Shown here piece after piece: positions 33,307 through 46,085 of a stretch of 64,000 nucleotides of DNA; the stretch's first letter is position 1, and each line of letters starts with the position of its first letter. A program made the translations under genes and the position numbers. The notes below the pieces were generated by a model. It searched no databases and had not been told where the DNA came from. It worked only from the letters and a program-made list of their open reading frames with translations. Source of the stretch: Pseudisothecium myosuroides (lineage: Eukaryota > Streptophyta > Bryopsida > Hypnales > Lembophyllaceae). The DNA is taken from contig OX637297.1 of the NCBI GenBank assembly GCA_951799445.1, positions 8,804,001 to 8,868,000 of the forward strand, read 5' to 3'.

Positions 33307-35373
33307 ATCATGATATCTCACGATCTCTTTTTGGCGTGCATATTATTGCTTGTAGCTTAAAACTCTTGAACATACTGTAAATATTGTAAATGCATTTTCC
33401 AAATTACAGGACATTCTTTGTTTGTAGGAGGCATTGATTCAGCCTCGTAGTAAATGTGAAAATAATTTTTTTTCCTAAATGCCTTTGATTAAGATAATTA
33501 TGAGTTCAAAGGGATCACCTCGACCTTGACTATTAATCCGCGTGCCTGAACATCCAGAGATGTAATGGTACACCATGGAAGTAGATTCTGTCGGTAGATC
33601 GGACTGTTCTAGGCATTTATCCTTGTCTTTTAAATTTAATATAAATGCATTTTCGGTGCATGAACCTCACTTAGAATTGTTTTCTTACTCTTGGTTTGCA
33701 GCTTTAATCTAAATTTGGTTTTGAAATTGTTTATCATATTACTCAGAAGAGTGGAATTTTTTGAACACTTCATTAGATTTTAACATTGTGGGCGTCATCA
33801 TCCTATGCGGCAAGCTTCATCAGGAGATCGCACAATACGACGTGACGTGTGAACATTGAAATTTCATTTCTGTCCTTGTATTGTCCCATAATATTGTTTT
33901 TGTACTTGCGGATGACAGTGAAGTGCTACTTGTGCTTCTACTGTTTGTTTGGGAGTTTTCCTTCAGTTCCGGTTTGCTGAAGTATGGATTTGAAATTGAT
34001 AATTTTGTCCTCTCTCTTTGGCTTGATTGGAAGATCTCACAATCATTTTACCTTGCATCGAATTATTAGTCTTAGGCGGATTATATAATGTCCATTTTTG
34101 TTGCTTCAATCGAATGCAATTGAATTTCTGCTGCGTAACTTCCTTTGCTTGAGTATTGTCGGTCTTCTAGTATGTCACCCTAATCCTTTTTTTTGTATTT
34201 GACGGAATCCTAAATCTACATCCTTTGTTAGTGCTATATTGTGGACTGCAGTGACACCTTAGAAGTATTGCTAAATTCCTTGTACTATGCAGCAAATAAG
34301 ACATTCAGTCGCTGTTCTTGAAATAACTACCCAGTGCGTGTTTTCAATTTTGCGGTTCTGTTGTATTGCATATTGGTTGGGGGATCTCACGATCAATTGA
34401 TGTCGTTTTTTGTATATACATGTCTGCGTGCTGAGGCTTACTTGGTCTTTGCAGAAGGCAATGCTCTTAGTACTAACAGGGGATCTCTGCGTAAAGGGCG
34501 GTGTGGCGGATCTCCCACAGAATATCAAAATTCGGCTCGGCTTCCGTGGTCTTCTCTGACATTTCGTTGATGAAACTCACTGTGGCTTGTGGTCCACAAT
34601 GCAACCTTCAACATTGGCCACTCTTCTTCGACGTATTCTACCACCGGAAATTCTGTCAAGGTTTTTATTTTTTGCTGGGTTTGACAATCCACGGAAGAAC
34701 CAAGTGTACCCGCATCGTCGTGCAATACTGAAGACTGTCTTGAACATTCCTCGGACGCGCAGGGTACTCTTGAATCACAGTGTTGTAATGCTTGTCCTAG
34801 ATCCTCTTGATTGGGCACGTCCGCACTTGCTTCGACCGGCGTTGCATGTGAGGGATGATGTAGATCCTATAGAGTTAGGTCGTCCGCACGTTATAGCGCT
34901 GCCTTTTGATTGGTCTTGGGCCCCAAAAAACATGTAGTTGGAAGTGGATCAGCTGGGTTATTTATCATAGTGCCTATAAGGCACCTATTCATTGCATCCA
35001 AATGATTATATAAGTGGAGAATCCACCTTTTCTATCTGACTGTGATTACACCTTACCAAGTGTCCGTAATTGCATTATGTTGCTTCATCCATTCTTTTGT
35101 GTTATGTGATACTTTGGGAAGTATCTTGTGAGCTCTCCCAATTTGTAATGTCGCATTTTAATCCAACCCCGGATACAAATGTACCACTTACAACAAATGT
35201 CGGAGTTGACATCATTCCAAATTCATTGATTTGTTTGAACACTCTCTATCCCGAAGGAGTATATTTCCTTGCATTGGGAAATCTCCAAACCACTTAGCAT
35301 CCCAAAGCAATTTAAGTCTCCTTTGAAAGGCATTATGGACTCATTGTACATACCATCGGGAAGATCTCCCGAT
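33307..35373. repeat. Palindrome B sites downstream of unit B HAD exon
   Basis: Copies at 33307-33324 (ATCATGATATCTCACGAT), 33819-33836 (ATCAGGAGATCGCACAAT), about 34028-34044, about 34377-34393 and 35355-35373 (ATCGGGAAGATCTCCCGAT). The half-sites drift but the GATATC/GAGATC/AGATCT centre is kept. They mark how far unit B extends to the right. Confidence 0.7.
34455..34937 (+). pseudogene. Possible 3' exon remnants of unit B
   Basis: An acceptor-like sequence (GGTCTTTGCAG) is followed by an open stretch to TGA at 34568-34570 (Ser/Arg-rich, RKGRCGGSPTEYQ), and an overlapping frame from ATG 34599 to TAG 34935-34937 encodes an Arg/Leu-rich peptide (RRILPPEILSRFLFF). The position after the HAD domain parallels the 22158-22793 exon of unit A, but there is no clear sequence match. 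Function unknown. Confidence 0.3.
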
Positions 35374-35483
35374 GGACAGGACCTTCACAAAGTCCAGAAT
35401 TCCCCGTAAATTCTAGAAGTAGTTAAATATGGCATAAATGTGGCACTGCTTATTTCCTGTGCTTGATGGTTTTCTGTTAGAAA

Positions 35484-35707
35484 GTGCATTTGCCTAATGT
35501 GGGCAATTTTATTAAAATGGCAATGTTATTTTAAAATAGCCTGAAATCATTTCAGAACGCTTGTTCAAAATCTATATTTGTCCTAGATAGTTCAGAACGC
35601 CCATTCTATAATCTGTACATATTCTAGAATGTAGATAGTGAAGATGGCACACCGACAAAGTGGCACATGGAATACCGCCAATTTTATGAAATTGCCCACT
35701 AATGCAT
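35484..35707. mobile_element. MITE-like inverted repeat, ~224 bp
   Basis: The left end TGCATTTGCCTAATGTGGGC and the right end read in reverse (AATGCATTAGTGGGCAATTT) are inverted copies over about 35 bp, including GGGCAATTTYATWAAAATKGC. The target duplication is not clear, so the exact ends are uncertain. The interior carries TTCAGAACGC twice. Confidence 0.6.
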
Positions 35708-36395
35708 TTGAGCAATCATTTGTCTGCGCACAACATTGTCTTGGGAGCCATCTTTAGGGACCATGTATTGTCTTTTCTGTACTTCATGCGGTTAAAATGA
35801 TTGACTAATGAGGTTATATATGCTTATGAGAGATATTGGGCTGGGATGAGCTCTGGCAAAGCTGCAGTAGAGAATGAAACATGTGTGTGATCGTGATTGG
35901 TTTGAAATTTGCATTCAAGATTATTGATCTAGGAATTCATGTGAGGGTTGTTGAGAGCTCATGTCAAGATACTGAGATAGTTTATCTTGAATGTCTGTTT
36001 TTCAAAAAAAGTCAGTGGATATTCTTTTTTGGAGGTTGTTTGTTGTATTCAAGGTCCTGGTAGAATAACAGTACATTGAGAAGGGAATTTTAGACACTGA
36101 GATAATTTCTATCAGAAGTGGCAGATTCTATGTAGGAGTTGGGTGATATTTATGTTGCCTGTGTATGGTCAATGTTTGTATGACTTCATGTGATTACTTT
36201 GAGAATTCATTGAAATGAAGTATTGTGGTTGTGGTGTTTGCTCAATTTTGGCAATCCTTGTGGCAGTGAGGAGGACTTTGGTACTTCTAGCAATTTGATA
36301 TATGAAGACTAGCTCGAAGTTAGCTTCCATGCAGGTGGAGGTTGTCATAGCACAAGAAAGCAAAAATCCTCCCTTTAGATGTTAAATTAGTGTAA
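35708..36395. other. Intergenic DNA
   Basis: No supported gene. Open stretches at 35881-36063 (plus) and 36169-36363 (minus) are short and without recognisable domains. Confidence 0.4.
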
Positions 36396-36402
36396 AACAC
36401 CT

Positions 36403-39400
36403 TAGATGACTCGTGTATTGTTCCCAAAGGATTTAACTCGTACTTTCCTCAAAACTACCGGAATTAATATACAAAAAACCAAACCCAAGGCAAAAAGATT
36501 CCAGAACTGAAAACTAGGAACTACACTTCCTTATCCGTATTCCTTCAACCTTCTCATCTTTCAACTCCTACAATTTACCATATTACAAACCAACATGGAA
36601 CAGGTTTGTATTTCTATCCAACAATAGTTGTAACTTAGTATCCTACTTAACTAAATGCGGAACCAGAAAGAGTGTCGTGATCATGTACCTTTCCCGGATC
36701 CGGATCCAGTAAGCAAAATAAACAATATTATAGTTTAACCTCTATATCAGAGGGGTTTGCTCTTGGATTTAAGGAAGGGAACGTATACCCTACCCTTCAA
36801 AGGATTAGAATGAATGAAGGTTCACTAAAGGAAACATAAAACACACACAAACCCAGATGTAAAATTCTTCCTCACAACTGATCCAGAGGTCAATCTGGAC
36901 TAGTAGGTCACTTAGGAAGCCCCTACAATCCTCTCTTACTACAACAACAAACCCACTTAGAATCAATCCGATAAGCCAGAACCGACAACTCGATAACTAA
37001 GAGTTTCTAGCTACTTTTCCGTTTTTCTCTCCCGGATGCAGTGGAACCTCATCAGAAATTCAATCAGCTTGTACTCCACACCTCTGTAGAACACAACTAA
37101 TCTAAGAATGGCTTTCCCACTCAGAAGACACTCAAGAAACAGGTGCAGGTAGAATTTCCTCCTAGTACACAAATCTTTGTAACCAATTCACTATACTCAC
37201 AAAACTGAATCCAAGCAGAATCCGGGGGAATTCTTCCTTTGCTCCAACACCGGCAAACTAGCTACCCGCACAAAATAATGGTTCAAGTATTACAGGCATA
37301 CCAACCCAGAGTCAAGACTTTGCAGACCAACTCTTAGGAAGTGGAAATCTGAATGGAATTTACTAAATGTTGAAAATCACAAGCAAAGAACACCCGGGGC
37401 TTCAAACTAACTTCAGCCCCTAAATACAAACCCAAGGAATCCTAAAAGGCCCCAGGGAACAAAACCAGAGGATAGGAGAATGATAGCTATCATTCCTTAT
37501 CCTCCTGCGTTGACTTCCTACTACCCCATCTGATCCGCAAAATGTGGATCTGAGATCCTAAAAACACGAAAAGTACAGTCCAAGTGCATCCAATTTAAAA
37601 GTAGCTAGATAGTAGCTTCCTACCTACCAAAAACTTGGGTTTTAGCCCTCTTGTCTTAGGTCTACACTAGGATACTTCCTGTTTACTTCTTAGGCCGCTT
37701 CGGAGAAGGTTCCTTATGCTTGGCGGCTCCTTTCTGGGGCAGCTGTTTCTTGCTAGGAGACGGCTTTGCTGCTTTTGCTATCTTCCCCTTTGATGGCGTT
37801 GGAGACTTACCCTTGAATTGCGAAGGAGAAATGGCCTCTGGTTCTGAATCCTCTTCACATTCTGTGCCTAGATGTGACTCGGATTGGGATCCGGATCCCG
37901 ACTGGCTGTCTTCATTTACAGAATTACTTGGCGATTCATCCTCCTCTGAATGGTAACTCACTAGGAACACGTCCCTAGCTCATTTCACTGTAGTCTTCTT
38001 CTTCGTCGTGCTAGGCACCTTTGGAGAGGGCTTTGAATCCTTATTCTACGGTGTCCCGAGTTTGTATCCGGTCTTTCGGGCCTTCTCTTTGGATCAGGAT
38101 CCATGTGTGGATCCTTCTCCACTTTCTGACTTCCGCTTAGAAGTGTCTTTGGCGGGTGTCTTCTCATCCTTAGACTTGTCCTTTGGCTTCACATTTGTGG
38201 GAGGCGACATGGATACCTTCTTGGAACCCGGAAACTGTCCTGACTGCCGAAGAACATCCCGGATCTCATACATCAGTTTCTCCATCACTTCTGAATACTC
38301 AGCTAGAACCATCACTGACTTGACCGCTGCTTCTGATCTGGCTTTGTGGATTTCTTTGTCAAACAATTTGGCCTTACTAATCACATTCTCCAAATGTGAT
38401 ACAAAACCCCGGATCCTATGGAGTGTTTCCTCAGCTTTTGAGGAAAGTTTCCAAACTTCCTTACTCCCCTCCAAGCTCTTCTCTAGTTTCCGGTTCAGTT
38501 CCTGATTCTTTTCGGTCAATTCTCTAACCTAGGTTTCCCACTTCCGGGACTCCTTATCCCGAAGTAAACCCTCTACTTTTTCTGCAAGTACAGACACCTC
38601 GATCCCTCCAAGTAGCCCACATACGTTCTTGACTACACCTCTCTCAACATCTATCTCTTCTCGGACCCTTCCCAGATCCTCAATGATCCACCCCAGTGAA
38701 TCATCCCTTGAAACTTCCGGTTCCGGGGATTCCCTACTTTCACTCTTGGGTCCTTTCTTTTTGAGAGAGGCTAGGATTTTCTCTGAGGACTCTACCCTCC
38801 TCTTTGATGAACCTCTCCCTGACTCCTCATCCTTTCTTCTCTCTTGCTCTCTAGAGGAGAGATATTTAGTTTCAAGAGGGTGGCTGCGGCCTTATAGACT
38901 GTCCTCTCCTGACTTCTAAGCGTCCCTAGATAGTCGTATAAATGAAAGAGAAAGGGACCTATTGGAGTTGTCTTGGTATTTCCCAGCGAAGAGACCATTT
39001 TTGCTATTACATCCCTCACAATTCCACCCCAGAACACTTTCCTCTCTCTGCTCAGTGCCCCGAAGATCGTATTTGCCCAAGTCACTGTGATCTGGTTCAG
39101 TCGCTCCGGATACAGGATCGGAACTAAGAATTCTAACAATCTCCTCTCCCTTGCGTTCTTGCAGTCTGGGACTGGGTAGCCATCCTTGTGGTGAGGAGCA
39201 TTGGAAAACTTACCGTCAACAAACTTGTGTGTTCGGGAGCTAACCCTTCCCCTAGGTGCGGAAAATCGTAAACCCGTTTCCAAGTTTCAATGGTCCACCC
39301 GCTGGGAAGCGACTGGGAAGTCTTGTCCCACTCGTTTGACTGATCCATTGTTAGCTCCCGGATCATCTCCTCATCCTTCAAACTCCAAGGTTGATGCAAG

Positions 39401-40192
39401 AATCCAACGCACCCGATCTGGCCCAAGTCTTCCTCCAACTGCTTCCGTTCTCCCTCATCTCTTGGGATAACTAGGTGGATGGTTTTGAACTTCAACGCGA
39501 CAGCTCCACTACCTTCCCCCTTCACCATCGCTTTCCAGGGTTCTACCACTCTCTCTAAATCAAAAACCTCACACAGTCCCTCAAAATGACAAGCTACAGA
39601 TTCCTCCGGCTGAGCGTCAGTCCTATTCCTCTCTGTCGGGTCCAGAAACTCAGATCTCTCTCTCTCTTCACGACCTGACTTACTACCCAATTACTTTGAA
39701 CGCTCCAAAGATGCTCCAATCTCCACAATGAGAAATGAAAATGGAAGATCCGACCCCTAGGTCATCTCCCATCTAGATGTTTCCAGTAGTTTAGGATTAC
39801 CGTTTCCGCTGCAATCTCGGAAGATTGTGACCGTTAAACGGTCATCCCTAATTCCCGGCAGAGCCATTGGATCAATATTGCCTTATTGGCTTCCGGTAGG
39901 TTCGTTAGTAACCTCCGGTATGTGTCTGCATCCAAACCCGATATTTCCAGCAATTTTCGAGTGGTTTCCCGGCTCCGTATCTGGTTTCGGTTTTTGGTAA
40001 AAATAGGATACTCTGATTTCCTTCATTAACCTATTTATCTATTTATCACTACTCCCATAATAAAGGAATCATAATTTTGGTAAAACTCGTACTTTACTCT
40101 TTTCCAAAGCTAAAAATTTTACCAATCCCAACTACTTCCTCTAAATTCCTAAGTAACTTGACCTATCCTCATTTTCCTGGTTCCCACAAAGG
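36403..40192 (-). mobile_element. Family 3 gag-like element, copy 3a
   Basis: In its own (minus) orientation it begins TGTGGGAACC (at 40192) and the last block shared with copy 3b is TTTGGGAACRATACACGAGTCA (ending about 36403). Layout matches families 1 and 2: short 5' region, gag-like ORF, long 3' non-coding part with ACTACTACAA-type blocks shared with family 2. The right flank starts AAGGT, but I cannot find a matching duplication on the left, so the left boundary is approximate. Confidence 0.7.
37683..39690 (-). pseudogene. Gag-like protein of family 3, copy 3a (frameshifted)
   Basis: Segments in successive frames: 39690-39133, 39283-38792, 38519-38094 and 37970-37683. The shared domain is present (LHQPWSLKDEEMIREL, FLVPILYPERLNQITV, ANTIFGALSRERKV, GPFLFHLYDY). 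It is followed by a Ser/Glu-rich region, a coiled coil (HLENVISKAKLFDKEI) and a Ser/Lys-rich basic tail ending EPSPKRPKK. The first frame can be extended only to a TTG at 39690; the original ATG is not obvious. At least three frame changes and some stops make it inactive. Confidence 0.7.
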
Positions 40193-42496
40193 TACTTCAG
40201 GCGCAGGTGTCGTTTGAAGTACATGCTTGGACTGCAATGTCTTTCAAATGACCTTCTTTTATTGATTGATGCAGCAGTGATAAGCTTTAGCACACTTGAA
40301 GTATCATCGTTGGCTAGCTCATGATATCGGAAGGGAACTTCAGTCCTTTGATTCAGGTTTGGCTTATGCTCCGTGTTGTGCATTGTTTTCCTACCTCGAT
40401 ATATGCAGATCCATATTAATAAAACTACACTTCCTAGATTGTCCATTAATGAAGACATTGCACTAGACTTGAGGTATGCAAAAGGGGCTCAAAGAACTAG
40501 GTGGAATTCATTAGGGAGCCAAGGGGAGGCCCTTATTTTTTAGGGCGTGGACATGTAACTGTGTTGGTGCAAGAGTGAAAGAATAAATGACTTGTCAGCA
40601 TTGTCTGAGAGGTATGAATGTGAGGGTCCAATAGTAAAAAGAGAGAGATTCTGTGAAGCGAGATGTAATTGGTTGAAATTGAAGTACTCAAAGAACTAGA
40701 CAAGTTAAATTTGGAAGGAACTGGAAGCAGTAGAAAAGACGACGTCTGTTGGTCTGAATCTTGGAGAACATGAAGCTATGCGAATCCTCAAGTGATTTGG
40801 TGAAATTGCAAAAACATGACTTGTAGTTGAATGCCTTAGTTAATTAATTGAACGCCCATTTTGGCTCTAGTGTACATGATACACAGTATAGGAAATATAC
40901 TTTGTGGATTCTAAGAAGCAGTGCTCAATGTTTGAAATGTAGAAGGTGGTCTGTGTTTTGAACAAACTCGGGTTCTTGAAGCTGATAATTTTGGAGTGGG
41001 CGTGACTCCATCGTGCTGGTGAGTGTCTTGCTTGGTGGCTGTCAATGTGAGAAGACATTGTGAAGTGGTAGTTTCTATTTCTTATTTTTGGTCAAAAGAC
41101 ATTTATTGGAGTAGAGTCTAAATTAGAATGGAAAGTGTTGCTTTGAAATTAAATAACAAAAAAAGGATGATACTGGTTCTCCTGAGATTACTGAATTAAA
41201 TTATAAGTTGTGGCGGACCTAGAATTTTGGGACGATAGTGAAGTGTATTGCTTGTTGACCGAAAGTTGTTTATAAGTTGTCCAAAGGTTGAATTTCAGAG
41301 TGAATTGTATAATGTTGATTCCGCACGTCCACTACATTTCTGAATATATAATTTTCAAAATGTTGCTCCATGATTTTTTGGAAGAGACAAAGAATAGTGG
41401 ATCTGGAACTCGGAATGTGAACTGGTATACGCAAAAATGTAGGAGTTATCTATCACTGACAATGATGGAAGAAAGTGACGTACAAGAATCATAATTGTGG
41501 AAGTATGTAAGCTTTTCTCAAATTTTTGTTTTGTACATTGTATCTTTCTGTCATTATAGTGGACGATTTGTATTAGCCTTTGTGACAGGCATGCTTTGTG
41601 TGCACATAATGCAGTGAAGTGAAAAACATGTTGACATGGAATGCAATTGGTAGATGATGTCCTTTTTAATGTTCCATGATGTACAAAATTGTAGGCTTGT
41701 TGTGTGTAGTCCAAAGTAGATGTGCAAGGAATGCAGAAGATGCAAAGAAGTTTGAAATTAGACTTAATGATGAACAAGTGGGTTGAGAAGTGGAAGACTG
41801 AGACTCTGAATAAGAATGCAGAGACTTCAGGACCTGTAGTACTTGAAGAGGTGGACCACCTTAAAGACAATTTTGTAAAAGCACTATGGAGCACAAGAAA
41901 GGGGCTTTGTCATGTATGTGCCACATTATCACGTACAGTTTCCCAGTACGCGATAAGCACTTGGTAAGTATTTGAAGCTGAAATTCATAGAGGTAACAGT
42001 TGAAGTTGACAAGAAGTTGTGAAGAGAGGTCTTGTAAAGGGCAAAGAATTCAAGTAGTGGCACGTGGCATTGTTTTTGAACGGGTTTTCTCTGGCTTCTT
42101 CATTGTGGAGAGATTTTTGAGAGCAATGTAAGTGAGCTGTGTGAATACATGATTTTAACACTAAAATGGATTCGTATTGTAGGCGATAAGAGGCCCGTAT
42201 AATGGATTTGTCAAAGTAGTATGTGGAAGAATATGGCGCAGTGCATGTTTGCTTAGAAGAAGAAGATATTATTTTGAACCCAAGGAATCCATTTTACAGT
42301 GTGGCCATTATTTGTCTAGGACATTGAATAAAAGATGAAGAATGTGAAGTTTGTAACTATACTCCAAAGAATGTAGAGTAGTGTGTGAAGTAGAGGAAGT
42401 ACCTAAGCGGGAGTCATTAGAGACGTAGACTGTGGTATTCATCAAAGAGATGTTGTGGGCACATGTGCCATTCATATTGGGTTTTTTGTTGTTGTG
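40193..42496. other. Intergenic DNA between family 3 and family 1 copies
   Basis: No supported gene. The largest open frame is 41355-41894 on the minus strand, but its composition is non-coding-like (His/Ser/Phe-rich) and I see no domain. The plus strand has a short Lys-rich frame at 41722-41967. Confidence 0.45.
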
Positions 42497-42942
42497 ATGA
42501 GTGTGGGAGTACGTAACATCCGGAAACTCCCAAATAGCAAACAAGTAAAGATAAAAGTAGCAGAACTTTTTCAATTTTTGCATTAGAATACGGAATTAGG
42601 ACCTAGATGTTAGAATTAGAAATTAATCCTTTCCTAGGAAAGATAAAACTCTAATTAGGTTACGCAGTCATCCGGAACTAGTCGCCAGAAAGCCGGAAAG
42701 TTCCGGATCGTAGGGACCTACCACCTAGGTTCCGGCTAGGGAACTTACGGGAACTTTTAGCTGGTCGGGAACTTAGGGTTCCGACAGGGATTTAAACCCC
42801 ACCGCCAGCCTCATTCTGCCTCTTTTCCCCGTGCTTCCCCACGGTGCGTTAGAAGAGAGAAAGAGTGGTGAGTTAGGGCGTGATTAGGGAGAGAAAGGGA
42901 GGAAGGTGCCGATTGCACCGGATTGTCTTAACCGTCGGTGAG

Positions 42943-44871
42943 ATGGCGGAAATGAGCAAAGTCCAGAGGCCGGTAGTATCAACCCGAGGTGTACGCCCGG
43001 TGATTCCTACTAATCCGGAGCGCCTCAAGGAATTAGAGAAGGACTTAGAGATCATGGGGTGCCTAGGGTTCATAAAACGGCCGTGGAACGTCTGGAGTGA
43101 AGGAATGATTGACAAACTCGTTTTCGGAGTTGGCAATCAGTTCGATTTGACTCTTAGGGGTCGTTCTAGGGCCTGGACTCTGGAGTTGTGGGCGAAGGCA
43201 TACTTTACGCCAACTAGGGGATCCGGGATAGTAGCCCGGATAGATAGGTACGCCACTAACGTCTTCCGGACTCATGCGGATTCGAAGGAGGGGAATGCTA
43301 CAAGTGACTATAGGAGTTCTCGGGATGGGCAGTTGTTGGCCTTCCTCATCCCGATTTTGTATCCGGAAAAGCCCACCCGGATTACACTAACTGTGGCAAA
43401 TACAATTTTTGGGGCGCTAGGAGATAGAGAGAATCCGGCTCCTAGACCGGTCAGTTGGGGAGTGATCATTCACTCCGTAGTGGTAAAGTTAGCGGTTAAT
43501 ATCGCTAATAAGAAGTCCAGCCTGATTAGCCCCTACCTTTTCCATCTATATCACTCAGAGGATGCGCTGACCGGACCGGAAATGACCATGTCTTGGAAGG
43601 GAGAAAATCTTCTGAAGTACGGACTCCCCTCGGAAGATGAACTGGATGAGATCGACCCGGAAGAAGATGAACCAAAAACGGAGCACACGTCACCCAACGT
43701 TCCAGGGACATGCCGGAAGTCTACGGATCCAGCTGCTCGAGGGAAGCAAGAAGCCGAAGAGATGGAGCAGCCCCAGGATCCACTTCTGAAATCGGATCAG
43801 TTCGAAGCCACCATCAACTGGCTAAGGGCCACCAAGGGGCAGAACAAGAGGATGACGGCCCTGATCCGGAACGTATGTGGGAAATTAGGAGTGACGGAAG
43901 AAGCTCAGATCCTGGGGGCTTTGATGGAAAGGCCGAATCCGGAAGTAGTGAAGCAGTTGGAAGACCGGATCTTGACCTTGGAGCAAGAACTGGACCGGTT
44001 CCAAGAGCAAGCTGCATGGGCGGACAGAGAAAAGATTGCCGCCAAAGCGAAAGAGGGAGAAGCCATGGATCTGGTCCGGAATGTCCGGGACTTGTTTGAC
44101 AATCCGGCAGATATTCTTGCCAGAGCCACGCTCTAGAATTCCAAGATGGTGGCGGACGGTCACGTGGTCGGATCAAAGGTGGTCAACATTCTGGTGGACT
44201 TTGAAGTCCGAATTGAGAGAATGCTGAAAGAAGTCCGAAAATTATTGGGCAACCTCGATCCGCTTGAGGGATTGGACCAAGGGCTTTTCGACCTGATGCA
44301 AGAAGGAGGAGCGCAGAACCAACCCTCTCCAACCAAGAGCAGATCAGTCGCCGGAACATCAGCAGCCGGAACACCATCGTCCATGAAGAGGCATTCGCTG
44401 GTGAAGTAGTTTACGAAATCTTGACCGGATCCGGAATCGACCCCGGGTACGACTCTGGTGAAGGACGTGGTTCCAATCGTACTAGCCAAAAGAACTGCAT
44501 CAGTGGCCAAACTCTTTCCGGATCAACCGATTTCTTCCACTTTCCAGGAACCAATCTTACCTGGAACGGTGCTGAATCTGGCACGGACGGATCCGGTGAG
44601 TTTTACTCACATGCTCCAGCCCATGCTCCAGACACCAGCGCCGTCCCAGCTCAAAGATCTTATTGTTTCGAAACCAAGGGGACGGCGGCTACTGAACGAG
44701 ATGGATCCGGAATCGGAAGGAGAAGAGGACGAGGAAACGACTCAATCGGAGGAAGAGGAGTTGCGTCATCCCCGGACCCGGTCGAAGACGAAGACCACCC
44801 CGCCCAAGAAGTCAGGTGGATTGCCATCACAGGGTGGCACTTCAGTAAAGAAAGCTAGGAGGGTGAGGTGA
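42943..44871 (+). pseudogene. Gag-like protein of family 1, copy 1b
   Basis: Starts at ATG 42943 (MAEMSKVQRP) and stays in one frame to TGA 44869-44871, with the same domain order as the intact copy at 4065-5963. The stops inside are TAG 44134 (Trp in the intact copy: ATLWNN), TAG 44407 (Gln: LVKQFAA) and a TGA about 30 bp later. The tail ends KKARRVR. It is recently decayed: no frameshift is needed. Confidence 0.8.
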
Positions 44872-45805
44872 CTAGTTAGGGCAGTAGTAATGATAGTTAG
44901 GATTTTAACCGGATAGTAGTTTCGAAACCGGGTTGCCCGGATGTGGTGCTCGTAGTTCCGAGCTTTTAGGAGTTTAACGGTTTCCTGATATTCCCGAAAC
45001 GGTCCTCAGGGCCGTTGCCTTTTTGCTTTTTGCTTTTTGTTTGGCCGTTGGCCGGTTTTCTGGTGGCTGTTTGGGTCGCCTTTTTGTGGGTTTTTAAGGG
45101 CAGGCCGGCTTGTTGGCATGTCATTCCTTTCCCTGTATATTTAATCTGAGGCATTCAGGAAAGCACTTGTGGATTATTCTCTTGCGTATCGCGTCTATAG
45201 TCACTTGTGTGGATGTGTAAATGAGAGTATGTATGGGGAGGAATCTGGATTCTTGGGCTGCCGGATTAGGCTAAGTGTGTTTTACAGATGAGTTTTAGAC
45301 TTGCGCAGTGAGAAAGTGGCGCCTTTAAATCGCTGGTACGGTAATCCGGTGGAGACCAAGTAGTGGTCCGGAAGCTAGTCCGAAATTCGCAGGGGCGATT
45401 CCGTGCGGAGAAAGGCAACCGCCAGAGGAACATTTCCACCCGACCGGAAGGCTAGTCAACCTCATGAGCGGTCAAGAGCTAGGAAGTCATCCCCTTAGTT
45501 CCGGAAGTCCGGTATCCGTCGTTGTAGTAAGGAGGACCTAACGCTACCCTGTGTGACCAACTTTCCAGATAGGCTGTCGCAGTGTGAATTTTTGGTTTTT
45601 TGTAAGTTATCTAAATCTTGGAACGAAAACCGTGATTTGGTATCCGGAATTGAGCAAGAGATAATGGAAAACCGGAAATTAACTACGGAACGGAATAGGT
45701 GACAATCCGGATTTGATCTGAATCTAAACCGGATTAGAGTTGGAGCGGATCTGAGTAGGAACGGATTGGGTCAGGAACGGATTTGGTCATGATGACAGAT
45801 CAGAC

Positions 45806-45814
45806 TATAAATAG
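45806..45814 (+). promoter_or_regulatory. TATA box of family 2 copy 2b
   Basis: TATAAATAG, 231 bp inside the element and about 280 bp upstream of ATG 46086. The equivalent TATAAAA is conserved in copy 2a. Repeats of GGAACGGATT just upstream (45750-45785) may be promoter elements. Confidence 0.65.
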
Positions 45815-46085
45815 GCTGACCAATCCAGTTGCCACTCTTTTTCAAACTTTGTTTGCTGAAATCGCTCTCCAGCTTGTACTTAGCTTTCCTCCCAGCGCTT
45901 TGCTTTTTTATTGTGTGAGTTTGTGTGTGCGTGTTAGTGTGTTAGAGCGCGCAGCGCTTTAGTGTGTGTTGCAGGTTTAGAGGTATTCCGGTTGAGATCG
46001 GAAGAGCGAAGGTGAGAAACGGGACGTGCGGCTAGGAGAGAGGAAGGTAGCCTCAGTAAGAATCCGGTTAGCACAACTCGTGTCC

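Noticed and set aside
2902..35373. CRISPR-like array of palindromes
   Set aside because: The spacing is irregular except for the coding block, there are no uniform spacers and no cas genes, and the DNA is eukaryotic.
41355..41894. 179-codon open frame on the minus strand
   Set aside because: Composition is His/Ser/Phe-rich and non-coding-like, there is no domain, and the region has no splice signals or homologue in the window.
42502..45574. Possible long terminal repeats at the ends of family 1 and 2 elements
   Set aside because: I compared the first and last few hundred bases of each family by eye and saw no direct repeat. A dot plot would settle it.
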